From contig NZ_CP034670.1 in NCBI RefSeq assembly GCF_003990355.1, forward strand, positions 2,232,001-2,296,000: DNA of 64,000 bases, in the 5' to 3' direction. Position numbers and translations under genes: made by a program. The notes beneath the pieces were generated by a model that saw only the letters and a program-made list of their open reading frames with translations, was not told where the DNA came from and did not search any database. The DNA comes from Eikenella corrodens. Lineage in GTDB: Bacteria; Pseudomonadota; Gammaproteobacteria; Burkholderiales; Neisseriaceae. Positions 56,316-64,000 of the stretch are shown one piece after another; position 1 is the stretch's first letter; every line of letters begins with the position of its first letter.

Positions 56316-58709
56316 ATGTCTGGCAAGAATGTAATCTGGTTTGAAAATCTGCGTATGACCGACGTGGAACAGGTGGGCGGCAAAAACGCCTCCTTGGGCG
56401 AAATGATCAGCCAGCTGGCTGAAAAAGGCGTGCGCGTGCCCGGCGGCTTTGCCACCACGGCCGAAGCCTACCGCGCATTTTTGTCGCACAACGGCCTGAA
56501 TGAGCGCATTTCCGCCGCGCTGGCCGGGCTGGATGTAGACGACGTGGCCGAGCTGGCACGCGTGGGCGCGCAAATCCGCCAATGGATTTTGGAAACGCCC
56601 TTCCCCGCCGAGTTGGAAGCCGACATCAAAGCCGCATGGGACAAACTGGTGGCCGATGCGGGCACCGACCAAATTTCCGTGGCCGTGCGCTCTTCCGCCA
56701 CCGCCGAAGACTTGCCCGACGCCTCCTTTGCCGGACAACAGGAAACCTTCCTGAATATCCAAGGCTTGGAAAACGTGAAAGAAGCGATGCACCATGTGTT
56801 TGCCTCGCTCTATAACGACCGCGCCATCTCCTACCGCGTGCACAAAGGCTTCGAGCACGACGTGGTGGCCCTCTCCGCCGGCGTGCAGCGCATGGTGCGC
56901 TCCGACAGCGGCGCTTCCGGCGTGATGTTCACTATGGACACCGAGTCCGGCTTCGACCAAGTGGTGTTCGTAACCGCCTCCTACGGCCTGGGCGAAACCG
57001 TGGTGCAAGGCGCGGTAAACCCCGACGAATTCTACGTGCACAAGCCCACCCTGCGCGCCGGCCGCCCCGCCGTCCTGCGCAAAACCATGGGCTCCAAACT
57101 GATTAAAATGGTGTTCACAGATACCGCCGAAACCGGCAAATCCGTACAGGTGGTGGACGTGGACGAAGCCGAACGCAAACGCTTCTCCATCAGCAACGAA
57201 GAAATCACCGAATTGGCCAAATACGCGCTGATTATTGAAGAACACTACGGCCGCCCGATGGACATCGAATGGGGTCGCGACGGCTTGGACGGCAAGCTCT
57301 ACATCCTGCAGGCCCGCCCCGAAACCGTGAAATCGCAAGAAGAACGCAACAGCACCCTGCGCCGCTACCGTATCGAAAACAAATCCGCCGTATTGTGCGA
57401 AGGCCGCGCCATCGGCCAGAAAATCGGCCAGGGCACCGTGCGCCTGATTAAAAGCGCAGCCGAAATGGACCAAGTGCAGCCCGGCGACGTATTGGTAACC
57501 GACATGACCGACCCGGATTGGGAACCGGTGATGAAACGCGCCTCCGCCATCGTGACCAACCGCGGCGGCCGCACCTGCCACGCTGCCATTATCGCCCGCG
57601 AATTGGGCATTCCGGCGGTAGTGGGCTGCGGCGATGCCACCGATGTGCTCGCCCACGGCCAAAGCGTAACCGTATCCTGCGCCGAGGGCGACACCGGCCT
57701 GATTTACGACGGCCTGCTGAAAGTGGAAGTGATTGATTTGGCGCTGGACAACATGCCTGCTTCGCCGGTGAAAATCATGATGAACGTGGGCAACCCCGAG
57801 CTCTCCTTCGGCTTTGCCAACCTGCCCAGCGAGGGCATCGGCTTGGCACGCATGGAATTCATCATCAACCGCCAAATCGGCATCCACCCGCGCGCCCTGC
57901 TCGAATTCGACCGCCAGGATGCCGAACTGCAGGCGCAGATTAACGAGCGCATCGCCGGCTACGCCTCACCGGTGGATTTCTACGTGGACAAACTGGCCGA
58001 AGGCATCGCCACCATCGCCGCCTCCGCCTACCCGAAAAAGGTAATCGTGCGGATGTCCGACTTCAAATCCAACGAATACGCCAACCTGCTTGGCGGCAAT
58101 ATCTACGAGCCGCACGAAGAAAACCCCATGCTCGGCTACCGTGGCGCCGCCCGCTACATTTCGCCCGACTTCAAAGAGTGCTTCGCGCTCGAATGCCGCG
58201 CCCTGAAATACGTGCGCGACGAAATGGGGCTCACCAACGTGGAAATCATGATTCCCTTCGTGCGCACCCTGCATGAAGCCGAAGCCGTGGTGAAAGCACT
58301 GAAAGAAAACGGCCTGGAGCGTGGCAAAAACGGCCTGCGCCTGATTATGATGTGCGAACTGCCCACCAACGCCATCCTGGCCGAACAGTATCTGAAATAC
58401 TTCGACGGCTTCTCCATCGGCTCCAACGACATGACCCAGCTCACCATCGGCGTAGACCGCGACAGCGGCGGCCCGATTGCCGGCACCTTCGACGAGCGCG
58501 ATCCGGCGGTGAAAGTGATGCTGCACCTGGCCATCAAAGCCTGCCGCAAGCTGAACAAATACATCGGCATCTGCGGCCAAGGCCCGTCCGACCACCCCGA
58601 CTTCGCCAAATGGCTGGTTGAACAAGGCATCGAAACCATTTCGTTGAACCCGGATACCGTGATTGAAACCTGGCTCTATCTGGCCAAAGAGCTGCCGCCC
58701 AAGCAGTAA
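56316..58709 (+). CDS. ppsA: phosphoenolpyruvate synthase
   Basis: 797 residues from the ATG at 56316 with AGGA upstream; the frame opens earlier, at the -35 region, so that start is excluded. The enzyme converts pyruvate and ATP to PEP, AMP and Pi for gluconeogenesis. The ATP-grasp half opens [14 protein letters not shown], with [20 protein letters not shown]. The phosphohistidine is in [20 protein letters not shown]. The PEP-binding barrel has [14 protein letters not shown] and [11 protein letters not shown]. The gene is free of DUS. Pairing with ppsR fits post-translational control. Confidence 0.97.
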   Translation: MSGKNVIWFENLRMTDVEQVGGKNASLGEMISQLAEKGVRVPGGFATTAEAYRAFLSHNGLNERISAALAGLDVDDVAELARVGAQIRQWILETPFPAELEADIKAAWDKLVADAGTDQISVAVRSSATAEDLPDASFAGQQETFLNIQGLENVKEAMHHVFASLYNDRAISYRVHKGFEHDVVALSAGVQRMVRSDSGASGVMFTMDTESGFDQVVFVTASYGLGETVVQGAVNPDEFYVHKPTLRAGRPAVLRKTMGSKLIKMVFTDTAETGKSVQVVDVDEAERKRFSISNEEITELAKYALIIEEHYGRPMDIEWGRDGLDGKLYILQARPETVKSQEERNSTLRRYRIENKSAVLCEGRAIGQKIGQGTVRLIKSAAEMDQVQPGDVLVTDMTDPDWEPVMKRASAIVTNRGGRTCHAAIIARELGIPAVVGCGDATDVLAHGQSVTVSCAEGDTGLIYDGLLKVEVIDLALDNMPASPVKIMMNVGNPELSFGFANLPSEGIGLARMEFIINRQIGIHPRALLEFDRQDAELQAQINERIAGYASPVDFYVDKLAEGIATIAASAYPKKVIVRMSDFKSNEYANLLGGNIYEPHEENPMLGYRGAARYISPDFKECFALECRALKYVRDEMGLTNVEIMIPFVRTLHEAEAVVKALKENGLERGKNGLRLIMMCELPTNAILAEQYLKYFDGFSIGSNDMTQLTIGVDRDSGGPIAGTFDERDPAVKVMLHLAIKACRKLNKYIGICGQGPSDHPDFAKWLVEQGIETISLNPDTVIETWLYLAKELPPKQ

Positions 58710-58729
58710 GCTAGGCTAGCAAACCATAG

Positions 58730-58793
58730 CAAAGGCTACCTGAAAACGCCACGCCGCTATTTTTGCATAGCGGAGTTTTCAGGTAGCCTCAAT
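58730..58793 (+). terminator. inverted DUS pair behind ppsA
   Basis: AGGCTACCTGAA at 58733-58744 and TTCAGGTAGCCT at 58778-58789, with an inner CCGCTAT/ATAGCGG stem in the loop, giving a compound hairpin. Confidence 0.8.
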
Positions 58794-58899
58794 TACGCTT
58801 TGCCCACCCGCATAGAAGGCAAGCCGTGCTGCATTTTGCAGCAATATGCAAATTTTGCTGCCGCCGCAGGCAGCATGAATTACAATGCCGCACCGCAAC

Positions 58900-58940
58900 A
58901 GGCTACCTGAAATTTCAGGTAGCCGGTTTTTCAGGTAGCC
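58900..58940. repeat. cluster of three DUS-like copies
   Basis: Exact AGGCTACCTGAA at 58900-58911, then TTTCAGGTAGCCGG and TTTTCAGGTAGCCCG, each with the last base changed. They lie 30 bp before the TerC-family start. Confidence 0.65.
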
Positions 58941-58969
58941 CGTACACACCACCATAAGGATTCCCTCAC

Positions 58970-60052
58970 ATGACCACCCATTTAGGTTTTCCGCCGGAAA
59001 CTGTTGCCGTTTTCGTTGTCCTCTCCGTGGGCGCGATTGCCATCGATCTGTTTGCCCACCGCAGCGACAAGCCCATGTCGCTCAAAAGCGCCGCGCTGTG
59101 GTCGGTGTTTTGGATTGCGGTATCGCTGGCATTCGGCGGCTATTTGTGGTTCCACCACGGCAGCGAGACGGCCAGCCTGTTTTTCACCGGTTATGCGCTG
59201 GAAAAAGTGCTGTCGGTGGACAACCTATTCGTGATTATGGCCGTGTTTTCCTGGTTTAAAATCCCGGAGGCCTACCGCCACCGCGTGCTGTATTGGGGCA
59301 TCATCGGCGCGATTGTGTTCCGCATGGTGTTCGTGGCTATCGGCACCGGCCTGATGGCGCTGGGGCCTTATGTAGAGCTCGTGTTTGCCGCGGTGGTGGG
59401 CTGGACGGGCATCATGATGCTGCGCCGCGATGAAGAGGAAGAAGCCAATGAAGACTACTCCGAACACCTGGCCTACCGCTGGGTGCACCGTTTCTTCCCG
59501 GTATGGCCGCGCCTCCACGGGCACAATTTCTTCCTGCGCAGCCACGGGCTCACCGAAGCCTGCCGCCAAAATCCCGACGTGCACCTCGAGCCGGCCGGCG
59601 AAGACCTGAAACACCCGGAGCAGAACCTCCCGCAGCCGGTGAAAAAAGGCGCACTGGTGGCCACGCCGCTGTTTTTGTGTTTGGCCATTATCGAGATTTC
59701 CGACGTGATGTTTGCCTTCGACAGCGTGCCGGCGGTGATTGCCGTATCCAAAGAGCCGCTGATTGTGTACAGTGCCATGATGTTCGCCATCCTCGGCCTG
59801 CGCACCATGTATTTCGTACTCGAAGCCCTGCGCGGCTATTTGGTGCACCTGGAAAAAGCCGTGGTGGCGCTGCTGTTCTTTATCGCGGCGAAGCTGGCGC
59901 TTTCCGCCTCCGCGCACCTGTTCCAACACGGCTACGAAATTTCGCCCAACGCCTCGCTGGCAGTGGTGCTGGCGGTGCTGGCCTTGGGCGTGGCCGCCTC
60001 TTTCGTGTTCCCGGAAAAAAGCAAAACAGACGAGCCAGACAAACAGCCGTAA
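58970..60052 (+). CDS. TerC-family membrane protein (Alx-like)
   Basis: 360 residues with about nine hydrophobic helices. LFFTGYALEKVLSVDNLFVI and IEISDVMFAFDSVPAVIAVS carry the acidic intramembrane residues typical of TerC/Alx. A long hydrophilic loop (FFPVWPRLHGHNFFLRSHGL) divides the two halves. Family members act in manganese export, metal insertion during secretion, or tellurite and pH response. I saw no yybP-ykoY riboswitch in the 260 bp upstream. The gene is monocistronic. Confidence 0.9.
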   Translation: MTTHLGFPPETVAVFVVLSVGAIAIDLFAHRSDKPMSLKSAALWSVFWIAVSLAFGGYLWFHHGSETASLFFTGYALEKVLSVDNLFVIMAVFSWFKIPEAYRHRVLYWGIIGAIVFRMVFVAIGTGLMALGPYVELVFAAVVGWTGIMMLRRDEEEEANEDYSEHLAYRWVHRFFPVWPRLHGHNFFLRSHGLTEACRQNPDVHLEPAGEDLKHPEQNLPQPVKKGALVATPLFLCLAIIEISDVMFAFDSVPAVIAVSKEPLIVYSAMMFAILGLRTMYFVLEALRGYLVHLEKAVVALLFFIAAKLALSASAHLFQHGYEISPNASLAVVLAVLALGVAASFVFPEKSKTDEPDKQP

Positions 60053-60082
60053 ACATCAAACACAGCGGCCCACCGCAAACAA

Positions 60083-60125
60083 ATTTTCAGGTAGCCTCTC
60101 TTGCGTGTAGAGGCTACCTGAAAAC
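60083..60125 (+). terminator. inverted DUS pair behind the TerC gene
   Basis: TTCAGGTAGCCT at 60086-60097 and AGGCTACCTGAA at 60111-60122 with a 13-nt loop. Confidence 0.75.
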
Positions 60126-60200
60126 ATTCACCCGATTATCAAATGATCACCGTCCAAGCATGCAACCATGCCGAATATCGGCAAACCATCCTCTTCCGGC

Positions 60201-60304
60201 TATAGTGGATTAACAAAAATCAGGACAAGGCGGCGAGCCGCAGACAGTACACACGTTACGGCAAGGCGAGCCAACGCCATACTGGTTTTTGTTAATTCAC
60301 TATA
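60201..60304. repeat. Correia element at the break of a gene remnant
   Basis: 104 bp from TATAGTGGATTAACAAAAAT to TTTTTGTTAATTCACTATA. It ends exactly where a copy of the first codons of the neighbouring orphan gene begins. Confidence 0.93.
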
Positions 60305-60373
60305 AAATCTCAAAATGTTTCATCACTGATGCCTAGTACGAAATAGGCTACCTGAAAATTTCAGGTAGCCTTT
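60303..60373. repeat. left copy of a 71-bp direct repeat (remnant of an orphan gene start)
   Basis: Matches 61002-61072 with two mismatches. Read on the minus strand it contains the orphan gene's leader and first eight codons (ATGAAACATTTTGAGATTTT), then stops at the Correia element. It also contains an inverted DUS pair (60345-60356, 60360-60371), which may terminate the orphan gene. Confidence 0.88.
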
Positions 60374-60386
60374 TTGGTGGCGTGTT

Positions 60387-61022
60387 TTAACGATAACCAT
60401 CCCAATTGCAACGTTCCATAGGAGGAATTTCACACAACTGAACACCGCTCTGTGTGATGAGCATTCTTGGAAATGCGCAGAATTTGTCTATAAACCGCTT
60501 TTGAAATTCTGGGCGCAGAATAATTCGGCTGGAGCCCAGTATGTTGCTGTCATTTGCAATCATGATAGATTGCCCATTCTCTGCAATCAGTCTAATCGCA
60601 CAATCGCTTAGTAAATAGCCAATATCTTCCGAAGCCTGCCATGCATAAAGTTCAATTTGCCTCACGCTATCCAGGATAAATGGCTGTTCTAACTTAATAA
60701 ACAAAGTTGAGCCTTTTATATCCTTTGCTGCCAATATTTTGCAATCGCGTGTATAAAAATCGCGCCAATATAATTCTTGCAAATCGCCCCAATCCGTTGC
60801 AATGAGCACATATTGATTTTGGCATGGGAACAGCCAGCTATTGCCAGACAGTTGATCCGACATGTAGAAATCGTCTTGGGGTTCAGTTTCATCGAAGGGG
60901 TAGAGCAAAGGAGTATGGTGCTCAATGATTCGATGTGTATAAATCTCAACCACAGGCAGCCCAAGCAGATGGCGTAATGCTTCGATAGAAGGTGTGTCAG
61001 TTAAAATCTCAAAATGTTTCAT
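60387..61022 (-). CDS. orphan AT-rich hypothetical protein
   Basis: 211 residues from the ATG at 61020-61022 (MKHFEILTDTPSIEALRHLL); a GTG one codon earlier is also open. It is soluble, with no signal peptide or membrane helix, and is rich in aromatic residues (GNSWLFPCQNQYVLIATDWG, DLQELYWRDFYTRD). Composition is clearly more AT-rich than neighbours. The gene sits between 71-bp direct repeats, and the left repeat is a fragment of a second gene start. This suggests a tandem duplication of an acquired cassette, with one copy lost. I do not recognise the family; immunity-type proteins often look like this. Confidence 0.75.
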   Translation of the reverse strand: MKHFEILTDTPSIEALRHLLGLPVVEIYTHRIIEHHTPLLYPFDETEPQDDFYMSDQLSGNSWLFPCQNQYVLIATDWGDLQELYWRDFYTRDCKILAAKDIKGSTLFIKLEQPFILDSVRQIELYAWQASEDIGYLLSDCAIRLIAENGQSIMIANDSNILGSSRIILRPEFQKRFIDKFCAFPRMLITQSGVQLCEIPPMERCNWDGYR

Positions 61023-61072
61023 CACTGATGCCTAGTGCGAAATAGGCTACCTGAAATTTTCAGGTAGCCTTT
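61002..61072. repeat. right copy of the 71-bp direct repeat
   Basis: Contains the orphan gene start and its leader with an inverted DUS pair (61044-61055, 61059-61070). It differs from the left copy at two bases. Confidence 0.88.
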
Positions 61073-61088
61073 ATTCATGCCGTCAGCC

Positions 61089-61655
61089 TTACGCCTTGGG
61101 CAGGGTAACGCCGGTTTGCCCCATGTATTTACCTTTGCGGTCTTTGTAGGATGTTTCGCAGATTTCATCGCTTTCAAAAAACAGCACCTGCGCCACGCCT
61201 TCGCCGGCATAGATTTTGGCGGGCAGCGGCGTGGTGTTGGAAAATTCCAGCGTTACATAGCCTTCCCATTCCGGCTCGAACGGGGTTACGTTCACGATGA
61301 TGCCGCAGCGCGCATAAGTAGATTTGCCCAGGCACACGGTAAGCACGTTGCGCGGGATGCGGAAATATTCCACCGTGCGTGCCAGCGCGAAGGAGTTCGG
61401 CGGGATGATGCAGCAGTCGTCTTCCACGGTCACGAAGTTTTTCGGGTCAAAGTTTTTGGGATCGACGATGGTGCTGTTGATGTTGGTGAAGATTTTGAAT
61501 TCGTTGGCGCAACGGATGTCGTAGCCGTAGCTGGACGTGCCGTAGGAAATGATGCGGCGGCCGTCGTGTTCTTTGATTTGGTTGGGCTCAAACGGCTCAA
61601 TCATGCCGTGCTGTTCGGCCATGCGGCGTATCCATTTGTCGGATTTGATGCTCAT
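61089..61655 (-). CDS. dcd: dCTP deaminase
   Basis: 188 residues with AGGA 9 nt before the ATG. It deaminates dCTP to dUTP on the way to d[23 protein letters not shown] at the N-terminus, [35 protein letters not shown] and [20 protein letters not shown] with the catalytic Glu are diagnostic. Length is normal. It is flanked by accessory genes on both sides. Confidence 0.96.
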   Translation of the reverse strand: MSIKSDKWIRRMAEQHGMIEPFEPNQIKEHDGRRIISYGTSSYGYDIRCANEFKIFTNINSTIVDPKNFDPKNFVTVEDDCCIIPPNSFALARTVEYFRIPRNVLTVCLGKSTYARCGIIVNVTPFEPEWEGYVTLEFSNTTPLPAKIYAGEGVAQVLFFESDEICETSYKDRKGKYMGQTGVTLPKA

Positions 61656-61755
61656 GGTGTTTGTCCTGGGTTGGTTTAGAGGGAGGCTACCTGAAAATCT
61701 CCATTTATTCTTTCAGGCAGCCAAAGGCTGTGTTGGTAGGGAAGGGGGTTTGTTT

Positions 61756-62271
61756 TTATTGCCAAGGCGAAGTGCTTCTGCCACGTCCATTCAAAATATC
61801 CCGCAGGATTTCGGGATCGCCGGCAAGCGGTTTGCCAACCGTTTGACAGGCAATGGCGGTGCTAACCAAATAAATAGAAGTATTTGGCTGTTTGTATAAT
61901 TCGGGCAGGTTAATAGTTTCCTCCCCATCTGTGGCGGTAAAGTTGCGCACTAGCTGCCCACGTCCAAAATGTTGGCTATGTACCCGCATACCATATGCCC
62001 GCCCCTGCCCGGTTTGGCAGTTTATTTCTACGGTCATCACGATTGACTGCCCTTTAATTGAGGGGTAGCCCGGCTGATCTGTAATGATATTAGTAACCAG
62101 CGGATAGGTGATTGTGTTCGGTTTGCCGGGCACAGAAGTAATGCCTTGCACACCCCAATATAACGGGTTTGCCCGTTGTACGATTTTGATAAAGCCCGGT
62201 TCGTCAGTTTCTCCTTGGGCATGCAGGCTGCCTGAGAGTAGCAGTAAGGCTAACAATATCCTGTTCTTCAT
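61756..62271 (-). CDS. secreted hypothetical protein, paralog A
   Basis: 171 residues. MKNRILLALLLLSGSLHAQG is a cleavable signal peptide (site after HAQ). The mature part has two cysteines, in MTVEINCQTGQGRAYGMRVH and STAIACQTVGKPLAGDP, which may form a disulfide. It shares about a third to a half of its residues with the next gene upstream, including FGRG, TYPL and TVGKPL. The pattern (TVE.NC, C-terminal AC) is reminiscent of the surface-adhesin E family, but this is a weak resemblance. A diverged DUS lies in the signal-peptide codons. Confidence 0.75.
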   Translation of the reverse strand: MKNRILLALLLLSGSLHAQGETDEPGFIKIVQRANPLYWGVQGITSVPGKPNTITYPLVTNIITDQPGYPSIKGQSIVMTVEINCQTGQGRAYGMRVHSQHFGRGQLVRNFTATDGEETINLPELYKQPNTSIYLVSTAIACQTVGKPLAGDPEILRDILNGRGRSTSPWQ

Positions 62272-62338
62272 ATTTAATCTCTTTGCGGAAGATGTGTTGG
62301 ATTTTCAGGTAGCCCACTCAATGCAGGCTACCTAAAAA

Positions 62339-62875
62339 TTATTGCCTATGGCGAACCCGGTTTGCAGCTTGTTCGCGTTCGATAATATCTTGAATATTTT
62401 GGAGCACATCAGGTGTACCACCAAGCGGCTTCCCTACTGTGGAACAGGCCACAACAGCAGCCAGCAGATAGGTAGTAATAGCTGGTTGGCTGTGCAAATT
62501 GGGCAAGCTGGCATCTCGCTCCCACTGTAAACCAGTAAAATCATGTGTCAGCCTGCCCCGGCCGAAATGCTCGCTATACATTTTCATACCATATGTCTTA
62601 CCCTGTCCTGTACGACAGTTCATCTCCATTGTAACCACCACGGAAGAGCCTTTAGCTAGGCTGAAGCCGGGAATATCCGCTGTGATGTTGGAAATTAACG
62701 GATAAGTAACCACATCTGGTTTCTCCGGTATTTCCGTCACCCCGATAGTGCTTATATACACGGGGTTATCCCCCTCTTTTATCTGTTCGAAACCGGGCTG
62801 GTGGTTGGGTTGCCCTTGGGCATACAGGCTACCTGAAAACAGCAGTAAAGCCAGTAAAGCACTTTTCCACATCAT
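62339..62875 (-). CDS. secreted hypothetical protein, paralog B
   Basis: 178 residues with AAGGAAAG before the ATG. MMWKSALLALLLFSGSLYAQ is a signal peptide; its FSGSL codons are an exact DUS (62826-62837). Conserved blocks with paralog A are TYPLISNI, MNCRTGQGKTYGMKMYSEHF, GRGRL and CSTVGKPLGGTPDVL. The two genes lie 67 bp apart in tandem, probably one transcript. A periplasmic or surface location is likely; function is unknown. Confidence 0.75.
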   Translation of the reverse strand: MMWKSALLALLLFSGSLYAQGQPNHQPGFEQIKEGDNPVYISTIGVTEIPEKPDVVTYPLISNITADIPGFSLAKGSSVVVTMEMNCRTGQGKTYGMKMYSEHFGRGRLTHDFTGLQWERDASLPNLHSQPAITTYLLAAVVACSTVGKPLGGTPDVLQNIQDIIEREQAANRVRHRQ

Positions 62876-62904
62876 CTTCTTTCCTTTTTATGTTTCCTAC
62901 TGTT

Positions 62905-62945
62905 TTCAGGTAGCCTTTGTTTGGGAGACGCAGGCTACCTGGAAA
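62905..62945. repeat. DUS with inverted near-copy behind rdgC
   Basis: TTCAGGTAGCCT at 62905-62916 and CAGGCTACCTGGA at 62931-62943 (one base changed). Confidence 0.6.
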
Positions 62946-62953
62946 ACCGGCGT

Positions 62954-63853
62954 TTACTCCTGCCAGCCGCCCAGAAGCGACACCAATTCCTGCAGCAGGG
63001 CGGAGAGTGCTTCGGCCATCAGGATTTGCGAGGCAAAGGCCAGGCTGGCGGCATCGTCGCCGTGGCTTTCGGCTTCTTCCTGCAATACATCAAGATATTG
63101 GATGCGTTTGAGCGTGAAATCCTGGGTGAGTACAAAGGCAATCTGCTCGCGCCATACCAGGCCGAGCTGGGTAACGGTTTTGCCGGTTTTCACGTGCTGT
63201 ACCACTTCGTCGGCGGTCAAATCCTGTTTCGACACGCGCACGGTGGGCGCGGCATCGCCCGTGCCTTTGAGTTCGCACATATCATCCAACTCAAAACCGC
63301 CGCCGCAAGCACCTTGCAGCAGCCATTCGGTCATCAGCGAAGAGGGCGATTGTTTGGTGTTCGGCAGTTTGGCTTCGAGCCCGCCCAAGGCTTCACGCAG
63401 CTTGGCCAGCAGATTTTCCGCACGGGTGGCCGAGGCTTGGTTTACCAGCAGGAAGCCGCTGCGCGTGTCGCACACGGCCTGCGTTCTGCTGCTGCGGGTA
63501 AAGGCGCGGGGCAACAGGTCGTCCGTAATCTGTTCTTTGAGCTCCTGCTTTTCTTTACGCCCCACGGTGCGCGCTTCAGCTTCTTGGATTTCGGCGATTT
63601 TATCGTCCAAAATCTCGCGGATTACGCCAGCGGGCAGCACTTTTTCGGATTTTTTCAGCGCCACGCTCCAGGTGAAATCGGCGGGGAACACCAATTCCGG
63701 CGAAAACCCTTCCGGCGGGGCAAAGCCTTCGCCAAACCAGTCCAAACCCTGCGGCGGGGCAAATTCGGCCTCTTGCAATTTGGCGGACAGGGTTTCCAAA
63801 TCCGGCAGTTTGTCTTTGTTGAGGGGGTAAAAGCTAACTTGTTTAAACCACAT
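62954..63853 (-). CDS. rdgC: recombination-associated protein RdgC
   Basis: 299 residues from the ATG at 63851-63853 (MWFKQVSFYPLNKDKLPDLE); a frame extension to 63880 is rejected. RdgC is a ring-shaped DNA-binding protein that modulates RecA. Typical segments are ALKKSEKVLPAGVIREILDD, GRKEKQELKEQITDDLLPRA and CELKGTGDAAPTVRVSKQDL. In Neisseria gonorrhoeae it affects pilin antigenic variation, which makes it relevant in a piliated relative. A DUS follows upstream at 63957-63968. Confidence 0.95.
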   Translation of the reverse strand: MWFKQVSFYPLNKDKLPDLETLSAKLQEAEFAPPQGLDWFGEGFAPPEGFSPELVFPADFTWSVALKKSEKVLPAGVIREILDDKIAEIQEAEARTVGRKEKQELKEQITDDLLPRAFTRSSRTQAVCDTRSGFLLVNQASATRAENLLAKLREALGGLEAKLPNTKQSPSSLMTEWLLQGACGGGFELDDMCELKGTGDAAPTVRVSKQDLTADEVVQHVKTGKTVTQLGLVWREQIAFVLTQDFTLKRIQYLDVLQEEAESHGDDAASLAFASQILMAEALSALLQELVSLLGGWQE

Positions 63854-64000
63854 TTTGCTTGTTGTTTCCGTCTGTTTCAAAGCGCGGCATTATACCGCCA
63901 ATCCGGCCGGTTTGCCGTTCCTACTAAAACTTCCCGCGCAGGCTTGCTTTTGCCAAAGGCTACCTGAAAGCGTGAACTTCAATAAGCGAACCCAGGCTGT

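Noticed and set aside
56226..57887. 553-residue open frame on the minus strand inside ppsA
   Set aside because: It is antisense to a strongly conserved gene; its Gly/Ala/His/Val-rich composition is what GC-rich codon use gives in the mirror frame. Similar shadows inside pyrG (53918-55024), spoT (50748-52424), rhlE (39291-40817) and purK (44272-45456) were rejected for the same reason.
58794..58969. yybP-ykoY manganese riboswitch before the TerC-family gene
   Set aside because: TerC-family genes often have one, but none of its conserved loop sequences is visible here; only DUS copies are.

Overview
The window is a chromosomal segment from a member of the Neisseriaceae, most likely an Eikenella species. 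The main evidence is a 12-mer, AGGCTACCTGAA (reverse complement TTCAGGTAGCCT), which occurs about 80 times by eye on both strands. It matches the DNA uptake sequence dialect reported for Eikenella corrodens (AG-eikDUS). Further support comes from Correia-type miniature elements (TATAGTG ends, about 104-107 bp), the neisserial order dnaB-pilHIJKX, and betaproteobacterial housekeeping operons. Coding DNA is GC-rich, with a few AT-rich islands. Many DUS copies form inverted pairs that look like terminators; others lie inside genes or against start codons.

Layout. 1-4 kb: end of an Lrp/AsnC regulator, a tandem glycine riboswitch, gcvT, an AT-rich lipoprotein gene, gcvH and a lipoprotein SGNH hydrolase. 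4-11 kb: an unknown membrane protein, hscA, a 6S RNA behind zapA and a ZapB-like gene, gpsA, fabF and acpP. 11-15.5 kb: an S9A oligopeptidase, an HSL-type esterase and hslU. 15.8-17.8 kb: rpsP-rimM-trmD-rplS. 18-28.7 kb: repeats, a MerR regulator divergent from a hydrolase/EthD pair, rpsO, a PfoR-like membrane protein, a SpoU methyltransferase, tpx, a DUF4303 gene, a thioredoxin-like gene, murJ, a small membrane gene broken by a Correia element, luxS and an S4 protein. 28.9-34.3 kb: polyamine transporter genes potG-potH-potI, coaBC and an IS481-type transposase remnant. 34.3-39.2 kb: five minor-pilin genes behind dnaB.

39.3-49.7 kb: rhlE, a CbiM/ECF-type membrane protein, ung, a DUF4870 protein, kdsA, purK, a 2-hydroxyacid dehydrogenase, cardiolipin synthase, an Ala/Ser/Pro-rich lipoprotein and a DUF3079 protein. 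49.7-55 kb: gmk-rpoZ-spoT and divergent pyrG. 55.3-60 kb: ppsR divergent from ppsA, then a TerC protein. 60.2-64 kb: an accessory patch with an orphan AT-rich gene between 71-bp direct repeats, dcd, two tandem secreted paralogs and rdgC.

Most genes are core metabolism and cell biology: one-carbon metabolism, fatty acids and phospholipids, ribosome maturation, stringent response, nucleotides, and type IV pili, the DNA-uptake machinery that the DUS serves. The unusual content lies in the repeats. Correia elements have broken at least one gene and now end two gene remnants. A second, hairpin-forming intergenic repeat family with apparent compensatory changes recurs across the window. I found no CRISPR array, tRNA, rRNA or prophage.
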